Shown in pieces: positions 8,364-15,763 of a stretch of 29,021 nt of DNA (the stretch's first letter is position 1; each line of letters starts with the position of its first letter). The stretch is from NCBI GenBank assembly GCA_000961805.1, contig LADV01000039.1, positions 1-29,021 on the forward strand, in the 5' to 3' direction. The translations under genes were made by a program, and so were the position numbers. Under the pieces are notes generated by a model. The model had not been told where the DNA came from. It saw nothing but the letters and a program-made list of their open reading frames with translations, and did no database searches. This DNA comes from Peptococcaceae bacterium BRH_c23. GTDB lineage: Bacteria; Bacillota_B; Desulfitobacteriia; Desulfitobacteriales; Desulfitobacteriaceae.

Positions 8364-9647
8364 TTACCTGGCAACCAGATTAGGAATAAACGTGATGAGT
8401 TCAGGAATATACGTGATCAAGCCTAAAACAACAATCATAACCGCAACAAATGGTAAGACTGGCCGAACCAGATCTCCCATAGATAATTTAGAGATTCCAC
8501 AGACAACGTAAAGTACCGTCCCAACCGGTGGTGTAATTAAGCCAATACAAAGGTTAACGACCATAACCACTCCAAAATATACAGGGTCCAGACCAAATCC
8601 TGTAGCGATGGGTAACAACATGGGCCCTAAAATCAGTAACGCTGGTGTTAAGTCCATGACCATGCCCACAAGGAGCAAAAGTATGTTAATAAAAAACATA
8701 ACCAAATATACATTGTCATTGGACAATGCTATTAAAGTCCCCGTTAATAATGAAGGAATTTGCGCCGTAGTGATCAGATATGCTGCAGACATCGCGGCAC
8801 CGCATAGAAGCAGAACAATGGCAGTGCTTTTTGCGGAAGCTGTCAAAATCCTAGGCATACGAGTTAGTTTCAATTCTTTGTAAGCGAACTTTCCAACGAA
8901 AAGAGAGTAAACCACGGCAATAACCCCAGCCTCCGTCGGAGTATAAATACCGGTAATAATCCCTCCCAAGATGATGATTGGTAAAATCAAGGCCCAAAAG
9001 GCACTCTTGCCTGCACGACCTACATCTCCTAGAGTAGATTTATTGTTCGATTTGTAGCCTTGTTTTTTGGAATGAAAATACCAAACTACCATAAGCCCAA
9101 TCCCGATGAGAATCCCAGGAACAATTCCACCCAGGAACATTTTAACGACTGAGACTCCGCCGATCACACCGAACAGGATCATGGGGATACTCGGTGGAAT
9201 AACGGGCCCGATGGTTCCTGCGGCAGCGATCAAAGAGGCACTGGATGCCTTTTTGTACCCTTCCTTATCCATCATAGGTAAAAGAATTGAACCAATCGCC
9301 GAAGTATCTGCAACGGCTGAACCAGATACCCCTGCAAAAAGCATACTGGCTACAACTCCAACATAACCTAAGCCGCCGGTCACGTGTCCGACAAGAGCTC
9401 TGGCAAATTCCACTATTCGCCGCGAAATCCCACCTTCATTCATGATTTCGCCAGCGAGTATAAAGAACGGGATGGCCATTAAGGGAAAGCTATCTACACC
9501 ACGAATAACGCTTTGAGCAATAATAGGGGTCGATACGTCCCCCGTTAAAAGGAGCATCAGGACCACTGTCGTTAGAATCAAAGCAAATGCAATCGGAATA
9601 TTGAGTAATATGAAACCAAATAAGCCGAGAAGAAATGCAGCTAACAT
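8364..9647 (-). CDS. dctM: TRAP transporter large membrane subunit, DctM family
   Basis: 427 residues and strongly hydrophobic, with about 12 membrane segments as expected of DctM. Recognisable stretches are LLNIPIAFAL at the N-terminus, SFPLMAIPFFILAGEIMNEGGI, GVSGSAVADTSAIGSILLP, GTIGPVIPPSIPMILFGV and IGLITPPVGTVLYV near the C-terminus. This is the sodium-coupled transport channel of the TRAP system. An upstream extension to 9740 is open, but the ATG at 9647 follows GGAGG by a normal distance and begins exactly at the first membrane segment, so it is the real start. The gap to the dctQ stop is only 13 bases, and dctP follows 116 bases downstream. Confidence 0.93.
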   Translation of the reverse strand: MLAAFLLGLFGFILLNIPIAFALILTTVVLMLLLTGDVSTPIIAQSVIRGVDSFPLMAIPFFILAGEIMNEGGISRRIVEFARALVGHVTGGLGYVGVVASMLFAGVSGSAVADTSAIGSILLPMMDKEGYKKASSASLIAAAGTIGPVIPPSIPMILFGVIGGVSVVKMFLGGIVPGILIGIGLMVVWYFHSKKQGYKSNNKSTLGDVGRAGKSAFWALILPIIILGGIITGIYTPTEAGVIAVVYSLFVGKFAYKELKLTRMPRILTASAKSTAIVLLLCGAAMSAAYLITTAQIPSLLTGTLIALSNDNVYLVMFFINILLLLVGMVMDLTPALLILGPMLLPIATGFGLDPVYFGVVMVVNLCIGLITPPVGTVLYVVCGISKLSMGDLVRPVLPFVAVMIVVLGLITYIPELITFIPNLVAR

Positions 9648-9660
9648 CACTTTCCTCCTT

Positions 9661-10209
9661 CTAAATCGTTTTTGTTGGTAGCGAGACCTCATCGACAGGC
9701 GTCTCGTAGTGCACGGAGGAACTAAAAAGTGCTTTAACATGTCGGAATATTTTTAGGACTGCTTGGATAATAAGAATTGAGCCAGTAAAGGGAACAACGA
9801 TGTAGACATAACCATAAGGAATAGAAGCCGCCGGGGATAGCCACGTCATATTCTCCACAGTTATTTTATATCCACCTATAGTAATCAAACTTAGTGCATA
9901 GATCACCAGGAGATCTGCTATCACCGCTATTAATTGTGAGCCTTTTTTGGGCAAGACTTTAGTGAGTATATCAAGGGCTAAATGTTCATCGTTAATGTAC
10001 GCTAGGATTGCCCCAAAGAATACTAGCCAGATAAATAGAAACCGCGATACTTCTTCAGACCAAGCTAAAGAACTACCTAAGAAATAACGACCAATAACAT
10101 TAGAAAACACAATAATAACCATAAGCGCCAAAAGAATAGCCAGTATACCATTTAACAGTTTTGTCAAAAACCCCATCGTTTGTCCTAGAATACCTTCGTT
10201 CTTTTCCAT
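9661..10209 (-). CDS. dctQ: TRAP transporter small membrane subunit, DctQ family
   Basis: 182 residues with four hydrophobic segments. The first is around LLNGILAILLALMVIIVFSN; then come SLAWSEEVSRFLFIWLVFFGA, with the EE that is typical of DctQ, and further segments near the C-terminus. DctQ is the four-helix partner of DctM. The start at 10209 is chosen because GGGGAG lies 7 bases upstream; the frame is open to 10254 but without a site. This is the first gene of the transporter operon, and a TATAAT box with an overlapping palindrome lies about 135-160 bases upstream. Confidence 0.9.
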   Translation of the reverse strand: MEKNEGILGQTMGFLTKLLNGILAILLALMVIIVFSNVIGRYFLGSSLAWSEEVSRFLFIWLVFFGAILAYINDEHLALDILTKVLPKKGSQLIAVIADLLVIYALSLITIGGYKITVENMTWLSPAASIPYGYVYIVVPFTGSILIIQAVLKIFRHVKALFSSSVHYETPVDEVSLPTKTI

Positions 10210-10339
10210 ACCAAGCTCCCCTCTAAGTAAGATGCTTAACTTTTCATGACCCAATCAATTATTTCTGCTAACACCCCTCCTTTTCTAAAGTAATTAATTT
10301 ACGGAGACTTGTTCCATAAAGAAAGAGCAACATTAATTA

Positions 10340-10371
10340 ATTATAAATTCACATATATGAACTATGTTCAT
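10340..10371 (-). promoter_or_regulatory. Putative dctQMP promoter with overlapping operator palindrome
   Basis: On the minus strand a TATAAT -10 box occupies 10340-10345. About 17 bases upstream, where the -35 box should be, lies the perfect 15-base palindrome ATGAAC-TAT-GTTCAT (10357-10371); the -35 hexamer itself is poor. Overlap of an operator with a weak -35 is consistent with control by the IclR-type regulator. A related palindrome lies at 4267-4281. The surrounding AT-rich sequence also carries AAGAGCA/TGCTCTT and ACATTAATT/AATTAATGT inverted pairs. Confidence 0.45.
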
Positions 10372-10515
10372 GCTCTTGAATTAATGTATTCTACATAAAT
10401 CTCAATTATCCTTCTGATAAGATTAAATATTCAAAGTTTTATTTATTATTAGGTATCTCATAACGGCAAATATTCTGATCATAGACCACGTGACTAGTTT
10501 GGATCAGCAAATAGC

Positions 10516-10555
10516 CGAGGTACCAACCATAGATTGGCCTCGACTTTGTTTTATA
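10516..10555 (+). terminator. Weak hairpin with T-rich tail upstream of the CBO0543-like gene
   Basis: CGAGG (10516-10520) pairs with CCTCG (10538-10542), and inside it CCAA pairs with TTGG after a 2-base bulge; the tail is ACTTTGTTTTATAC. It may be a leader terminator or attenuator for the plus-strand gene at 10659. The rest of 10210-10658 holds no gene that I can support. Confidence 0.28.
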
Positions 10556-10658
10556 CAAAGTACTATTACAGGAGCTTTTAAAGCTTAAAATCATAATCTT
10601 AGTTCAAGTCAGTATAAAGACTATAAAAATCCTAAAAATAAGAAAGGGAGGAGTTAAA

Positions 10659-11153
10659 ATGGAAGAACCTCTACTCACAATAATTGTCTTAGCAATTACT
10701 TTTCAATGGGGTGATTGGAGGCACTGGAAACAATATTATCCTACGATCCTATTCTGGGGATTAGGTAATTTTATTTACCTTCATCTTACTAAGGATAAAC
10801 CCCTTTGGAAATTTAATACTATTATACCTACATCATTAGCTGATGTTTTAATGACTTTAGTAATTTTCCCATGTGTCGCCTTCTTGTTCTTTCCTTATTT
10901 CCCCAAGCGATGTAACATAAAGAAATTACTTTACATTTGTATATGGGTATTTATATTTTCATGGATAGAATGGTGGGCATTAGAAATCGGTCATTTTGCC
11001 TACTTTAACGGTTGGAAGTTAACCTATTCTGTTATTTTTAACTTAGGCATGTTTACTTTGCTCCAAATACACTACAAGGATCCGCGCTGGGCTTGGTTAA
11101 TTTCACTCGTCTCTGGTAGTTTTATAATGATTTACTTCAAGATCCCCTTATAG
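10659..11153 (+). CDS. CBO0543-family integral membrane protein
   Basis: 164 residues, almost entirely hydrophobic, with about five membrane segments. Motifs such as FQWGDWRHWKQYYPTILFWG, LWKF, YFNGWKLTYS and LQIHYKDPRWA match the small membrane proteins of the CBO0543 family found in spore-forming Firmicutes, whose function is not known. A strong AAGGGAGGAG box lies a few bases before the ATG. It stands alone, convergent with the bza operon, and a long hairpin separates the two. Base composition is AT-rich compared with the bza genes. Confidence 0.75.
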   Translation: MEEPLLTIIVLAITFQWGDWRHWKQYYPTILFWGLGNFIYLHLTKDKPLWKFNTIIPTSLADVLMTLVIFPCVAFLFFPYFPKRCNIKKLLYICIWVFIFSWIEWWALEIGHFAYFNGWKLTYSVIFNLGMFTLLQIHYKDPRWAWLISLVSGSFIMIYFKIPL

Positions 11154-11175
11154 CCTTCTCAAAAGGTTTTTTTAC

Positions 11176-11248
11176 ACCAAAGAGATAAGGTGGCAAGGGA
11201 CGTAACAAAACATTTACATAAGTTTCGTTACGTCCCCTTTTCTTTGGT
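11176..11248. terminator. Bidirectional hairpin between convergent genes
   Basis: GGGACGTAAC (11197-11206) and GTTACGTCCC (11227-11236) form a perfect 10-base stem with a 20-base loop, flanked by a further ACCAAAG (11176-11182) / CTTTGGT (11242-11248) pair. It lies between the end of the CBO0543-like gene (+) and the end of bzaE (-). On the plus strand the stem is followed by TTTTCTTT, so it is a plausible terminator in that direction and possibly in both. Confidence 0.6.
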
Positions 11249-11284
11249 TTATCAAGATCAGCCGTTTAAGAGTCGAGTTTATCT

Positions 11285-12802
11285 TTATCCCAAAATCCCA
11301 TGTATCTCTTCTTCGGTTATCTTAACTAAAGTCTCAACCTGTGCCTCCGTAAACTGTTCCCCAGACTCCAAGGTCACTAAACAATCCTCAAATAGGGTGA
11401 CCAACAAGCCATTTATTTGTGCGTACCTTTCCTTGGCATTCGAGGGTTCCAGAACCTTCCCACCCCAAATCCCAGCCATACGGTCGAAGAGAAAATTAGT
11501 AATTCTCCTCATGATCTGGGCTAAGATCACGACCTTTCGATCAGTAAGAGTCACAATACTTTCATACGTTGATTCTTGGACCTCCAGGCGCCCAGCTTCC
11601 TGCAGATCTAGGTGAGCCTTCGTTCCTTTTAAAACAATCAGGTGATGATAGAGCATGTTCGCCGTAATCGCCAGATTGTTTATTAGATCATTGCGCTTTA
11701 GAAATTCAAAGTTGACCCGGATATCTGCCAAGGATGAATCGGGCTCAAACATGATAAACCCAATATTGGGTTCGATCCCGTATTGGCGGAGGATTCTGAT
11801 CGCCCTCTCGTTCTGAGCAACCGTTGTCATCTTATTTATCCGTTTTAGGGAACTGTCACTACCGCTCTCTAGTCCTATGAGAATATGGCGAAGGCCTGCT
11901 TCTACCAAGGCACTTACGGTTTCCTCATGGATGTCGTTAACCCGGGCCTCGATGCCAAACCGAATATTTCTGGATTTAAGGAGCGTTGCCAAGCGCAAGG
12001 CTCGTTGTTGCCCTCTTTCACCCGGACCGAAGAAATTGGGATCGGTAAAATAGAAATCCTCAATTTTATGTTGTGCAATTAAGTCATCGATTTCCGCGAT
12101 GATATTTTCCGGAGTTCGACCACGCCACTGAGAGCCCTGTCCATAAAAAGGGTTGATGTAGCAGAAAGTACACCCCCCATAGCAGCCCCTACTCCCCTGA
12201 AGGTTTACTTCAGGCAGACGGAACAGGGCTTCGGTTCGCACGGGAAAAGGGAGAGCGTTCAGATCACCCACCAGTTCACGCCGCTGGAAAACAATTATAC
12301 CAGAGTCGTCCCTCTGAGCAAGACCGGGTAAATTTTTAAGACCTTGGTTAGTTAAGGTTTTTGTAAAATCTTTTGTTAAAGCTTCCACTACCATGGTAAA
12401 GGTCAGTTCCGGTTCGCCCAGGATCACTGAATCAATATCTGGGCACTTCAATAAAATGTCTTCAAAGTCAGTGGTCGGATAATACCCGTAAGCCGTGATA
12501 TACGAGGAGAGTTGCTCCGCTTTAACCTTGTGGAGAAAAGCGTACAAGGCTGTGTCCGTCTGCCAATGGTAGACCATATGAACCCCTATCAAGTCCGGTT
12601 GCATAGCTTTTACCCTACGCTCTATTTCTTGGTAGTCGAGCCCATCCAGGAATCCTTCAATGATTTCGACCTCATGCCCTTCGCTTATGAGCATACCGGC
12701 TACATAACCAGAATGAAGACATGAAGAAAGGGGAGTATTGGCGATGTCATTACATCGTTCCGGGCAGACGGTTCGTGGGTGCTCTAATAATAGTATCTTC
12801 AC
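11285..12802 (-). CDS. bzaE: B12-binding radical SAM enzyme, BzaE-like (last step to dimethylbenzimidazole)
   Basis: 505 residues: an N-terminal cobalamin-binding Rossmann domain (about 1-140, VKILLLEHPR onward, ending in VILGEPE) and a radical SAM core with C207-x3-C211-x2-C214 in GSRGCYGGCTFCY. A GTG start at 12802 is chosen because GAGGAGGG lies 7 bases upstream, and its GTGA overlaps the TGA of the preceding gene. In the described bza pathway, BzaE is a B12-binding radical SAM protein that converts 5-methoxy-6-methylbenzimidazole to 5,6-dimethylbenzimidazole. It is the last gene of the cluster, as in known bza operons. Family and domain layout are clear; the assignment as BzaE rests on gene order and operon content, because B12-radical SAM proteins are hard to separate by motif. 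Confidence 0.72.
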   Translation of the reverse strand: MKILLLEHPRTVCPERCNDIANTPLSSCLHSGYVAGMLISEGHEVEIIEGFLDGLDYQEIERRVKAMQPDLIGVHMVYHWQTDTALYAFLHKVKAEQLSSYITAYGYYPTTDFEDILLKCPDIDSVILGEPELTFTMVVEALTKDFTKTLTNQGLKNLPGLAQRDDSGIIVFQRRELVGDLNALPFPVRTEALFRLPEVNLQGSRGCYGGCTFCYINPFYGQGSQWRGRTPENIIAEIDDLIAQHKIEDFYFTDPNFFGPGERGQQRALRLATLLKSRNIRFGIEARVNDIHEETVSALVEAGLRHILIGLESGSDSSLKRINKMTTVAQNERAIRILRQYGIEPNIGFIMFEPDSSLADIRVNFEFLKRNDLINNLAITANMLYHHLIVLKGTKAHLDLQEAGRLEVQESTYESIVTLTDRKVVILAQIMRRITNFLFDRMAGIWGGKVLEPSNAKERYAQINGLLVTLFEDCLVTLESGEQFTEAQVETLVKITEEEIHGILG

Positions 12803-14133
12803 TTTATTTCCCTCCTCACTTCCTGCCACATAAATATGTTTCTACACTGCTGAAGTGTTTCCAGCTTGTATCTGAAGGTATTAAACGGCTTCGGGTTGTA
12901 ATAGGTGGGATAGAGCAGATCCGTTTCCGCATCGATAACCCCTTGCGACCTAGCCATTCTTTCGATTGCTGTGCCTGGTAGAATGCGAATATTATTCAGT
13001 ATGATGGTTCCTAGATTCCTTTTCTTACTATGTAATTCATAAAGCTGTTCGACAAACTGGATGCTTTTTTCACAGGTTTTTTCCGTTTCTCCAGGCACAT
13101 TGACCATAAAATGATAGACACTGACCACGTCCGTCTGAGCGACGAAACTTGCTGCTTTTAAAATCTGTGCCTCACTAAGATTTTTGCCTAGGACATCCAA
13201 TGATTCCTGGCACAGACCGTCGGGGGAGAAGGAAAAACACTCACACCCAGCCCGTTCAAACAAAGCGACATTCTTTTCATTAAGCTGGTCTTCCCGCATA
13301 AAACCATCCCACCGAATCTTGAGCTTTCTGTGCAGTATCTCCTCACAGATTCCCTCAAGGTGACCGCGGGGGACGTTGAGTACAGGATCGGTAAAGTGAA
13401 AACTCTGAATACCATAGTCTTTATGCAAGAGTTCCATTTCATCCACGACCGCAGCAGTCGGGCGGCACCGCAATCTCCTCCCTTGAAGCTGCGGATAAAC
13501 ACAATAAGCGCAGTTAAGAGCACAACCCCGTTTTGCCTCAATTCCAATCGTAGGAACGTAGTTGTTAATCCCTTTATAAAGCTCAGGATCCAGCAAAAGT
13601 CGATTCGCAGGAACATAATTAGCCATGTCAAAATTAGTGGCAGGCGGTGAAACGCGCACCCTCGAACCCTCCCGCCGACAAAGCCCAGCCAGAGGCGGAG
13701 GATTTTCTATAGAGCGAAGAAGAGCTGGAAAGGTGACTTCTGCTTCTCCTACAATTCCGTAATCTAATTCAGGCACCTCTAACATCAGCCGTTCCGGGAA
13801 AAGGGAAAAGCCGGTGCCGCCCACAATCAACCAGGCTTGGGGCAGAACAGCAGCAATCAACCGAACCGTGACAATAAAGGGAGAAATCAGCGAACTAGTT
13901 TTATTGCCCAGTGGATCAATATTCCGCAGGGATAAACCAATCCCCTCAGGTTGGAATGTCTTGAGCTTCTCTTTCAGTGCTCCATAAGGATCCCTTTCCA
14001 GATTCATATCCAAGATACTCACCTCATGACCATACCCTTGAAGGCGACCGGCCAAAAGGACAATCCCGATAGGATAGACTCTCTCCTGAGAGAGGTCTTC
14101 TACTGAAGGGGTTTGAATCATCAAAACACGCAC
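12799..14133 (-). CDS. bzaD: B12-binding radical SAM methyltransferase, BzaD-like
   Basis: 444 residues starting at GTG (GGAG 9 bases upstream, formed by the end of the preceding gene). It has a cobalamin-binding domain in the first 140 residues (VLMIQTPS, GHEVSILDMN, WLIVGGTGFSLFPE, GIVGEAE) and a radical SAM centre C204-x3-C208-x2-C211 (KRGCALNCAYCVYP). In the described pathway BzaD is needed to methylate C6 of 5-methoxybenzimidazole. The gene follows the methyltransferase bzaC by 6 bases and overlaps bzaE by 4. It is distinct in sequence from the following B12-radical SAM gene, so the two are not a recent duplication. Which of the two is D and which is E follows known gene order and is an inference. 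Confidence 0.72.
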   Translation of the reverse strand: MRVLMIQTPSVEDLSQERVYPIGIVLLAGRLQGYGHEVSILDMNLERDPYGALKEKLKTFQPEGIGLSLRNIDPLGNKTSSLISPFIVTVRLIAAVLPQAWLIVGGTGFSLFPERLMLEVPELDYGIVGEAEVTFPALLRSIENPPPLAGLCRREGSRVRVSPPATNFDMANYVPANRLLLDPELYKGINNYVPTIGIEAKRGCALNCAYCVYPQLQGRRLRCRPTAAVVDEMELLHKDYGIQSFHFTDPVLNVPRGHLEGICEEILHRKLKIRWDGFMREDQLNEKNVALFERAGCECFSFSPDGLCQESLDVLGKNLSEAQILKAASFVAQTDVVSVYHFMVNVPGETEKTCEKSIQFVEQLYELHSKKRNLGTIILNNIRILPGTAIERMARSQGVIDAETDLLYPTYYNPKPFNTFRYKLETLQQCRNIFMWQEVRREIK

Positions 14134-14139
14134 GTAAAT

Positions 14140-15702
14140 TCACTCCAATAACAACAGGGCAAAATATCTGACGTAGTCGCCCTTGTCGCGTAAAATCTGA
14201 AGATTAAGACCCGCCCGTCGGACGGTCTCGTAGACATCAATGCCCGCCCCTTCCATAGAGGGCCTAGCATCCCGTGTATTGCGACACTTCCCGTCGGTAG
14301 CGCCCACAGCGCAGGTTGTGCAAAGAAGGCATGGGCCGGCCCAATAAGCGAACGCTTTATGAAATCCTGCTAAAAAGGCTTCTCTTTCAGCGTCCAAAAC
14401 TCGGCTCTGAAACACTTTTCCTGGAGGTTCCCCCTCCAGAAGCAGAGCGTGTGAAAAGTCTTGCAGTACCTCCCTCGTTTTTTGAGGTGAGGGACTATTG
14501 GGTGGGCAGTGGGCATGTCCATACCGATCACAGCCAAATTGGCAGCGGAGATCCGTCCAGTCAGCAACATGGATGCTTTCTTTATTGATAGGAAGAACTT
14601 CTCTAAAACCCATCGCTTTAATCCTGGCAATCAGACGGGTTCTCTCATCCAGACAGAGACTTTCCAGTTTCTTTTTATCCTTGGCCGCGAAGATCAGCGC
14701 AGTGTCCGTCGCTAAGGGGATGAGCTCAGTTGTATAGAGTTTTGACATGGCTAATTGTTCTTTTACCCATGTTCCAGAAAAGATCCTGCCATTGTAGGTA
14801 TTGATAAACATATTTAGATCGAGCAGTGCAGCCTTAGCAGAGAAGTGCTCAGGGAAGAAATCATGGATGACTAGGAGCCCTTCCGACTTGAGACAATTTG
14901 CTGCACGGTCCAAGATTAGAGGAATCTCTTGTTCTGAATAGGCGTGAATAATATTTGAGAGAATGACCAAGTCAAACCCTTCCTTAGCAACGGACCAGGG
15001 TTCCAAAATATTGCTCGGTATGTAGGAAACCCGTTTCCCCAACCCCTTCTTGTCCATCAACTCCTGTGTATAGCTGAGGACTTCCTGAAGATCCACTAAA
15101 GTTGCCGATAAAGAAGGAGAAATCTCCAGAAAACCGCAGGCAATCGCCCCAGAGCCGGTCCCTATATCAAGTATCTCCCCCTTCAGATCAAGCCCCTCGA
15201 AGAAAGGCAGAATCTCTGCCACCTTAGATTCAGCAATATTATCCATAGCATTGATATACTTACGGATCCGCTTGGCAAACTGCTCTTGACCCTCTTCTTC
15301 GACTGGAAAATTCACTCTGCCGCCAGCCTTAAGGCATTCGGTAAGGTCCTGCCATCCTAGCCTAAGGCCTTTACGCCAGAGGATCGAATCTCCTTGATAC
15401 CCACTCTTACCAAGGACAAGATGGTCGCCGGCAAGCTTGGTGTTATAATAACGTTTACCATCATAAACCACTAACCCTATTGTGCAAAGAGCCTGAAGAA
15501 AACGCCCCAGACCAGACGGAGGCATATCTAGTGCTCCTGCAATTTCGTCAGTCGTCATGCCTCTAGGCTCCAGAAAAGTAAAGACTTCCAGTTCAACGGC
15601 CGTAAACAGTGCCTCAGAAAACCAGTACCCGGTTGCCAGGTCTTCCAAATACTGAGGTCCTACACCCTGGGGATTATGCCGAAAAAAGGGTGTCGATCCC
15701 AT
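14140..15702 (-). CDS. bzaC: SAM-dependent O-methyltransferase fused to a DUF2284-like cysteine-rich domain, BzaC-like
   Basis: 520 residues in three parts. Residues about 15-95 are a winged-helix dimerisation domain of type-2 O-methyltransferases (LEPRGMTTDEIAGALDMPPSGLGRF). Then comes a Rossmann methyltransferase domain with motif I EILDIGTGSGAIACG and a later LVIHDFFPEH. From about residue 350 there is a cysteine-rich domain with CQFGCDRYGHAHCPPNSPSP and CLLCTTCAVGATDGKC, like stand-alone DUF2284 metal-binding proteins. BzaC methylates the hydroxyl of 5-hydroxybenzimidazole to give 5-methoxybenzimidazole, and the domain order and operon fit that role. GGGGAGGT precedes the ATG by 8 bases. 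The extra cysteine domain is not needed for O-methylation and may bind Fe-S or metal. It could alternatively act on another step or partner. Confidence 0.7.
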   Translation of the reverse strand: MGSTPFFRHNPQGVGPQYLEDLATGYWFSEALFTAVELEVFTFLEPRGMTTDEIAGALDMPPSGLGRFLQALCTIGLVVYDGKRYYNTKLAGDHLVLGKSGYQGDSILWRKGLRLGWQDLTECLKAGGRVNFPVEEEGQEQFAKRIRKYINAMDNIAESKVAEILPFFEGLDLKGEILDIGTGSGAIACGFLEISPSLSATLVDLQEVLSYTQELMDKKGLGKRVSYIPSNILEPWSVAKEGFDLVILSNIIHAYSEQEIPLILDRAANCLKSEGLLVIHDFFPEHFSAKAALLDLNMFINTYNGRIFSGTWVKEQLAMSKLYTTELIPLATDTALIFAAKDKKKLESLCLDERTRLIARIKAMGFREVLPINKESIHVADWTDLRCQFGCDRYGHAHCPPNSPSPQKTREVLQDFSHALLLEGEPPGKVFQSRVLDAEREAFLAGFHKAFAYWAGPCLLCTTCAVGATDGKCRNTRDARPSMEGAGIDVYETVRRAGLNLQILRDKGDYVRYFALLLLE

Positions 15703-15763
15703 CTTTATTACCTCCCCTCAGGATCTCCAATGCGTCCACTCAATGTCACTTTTTTACCTCTCA

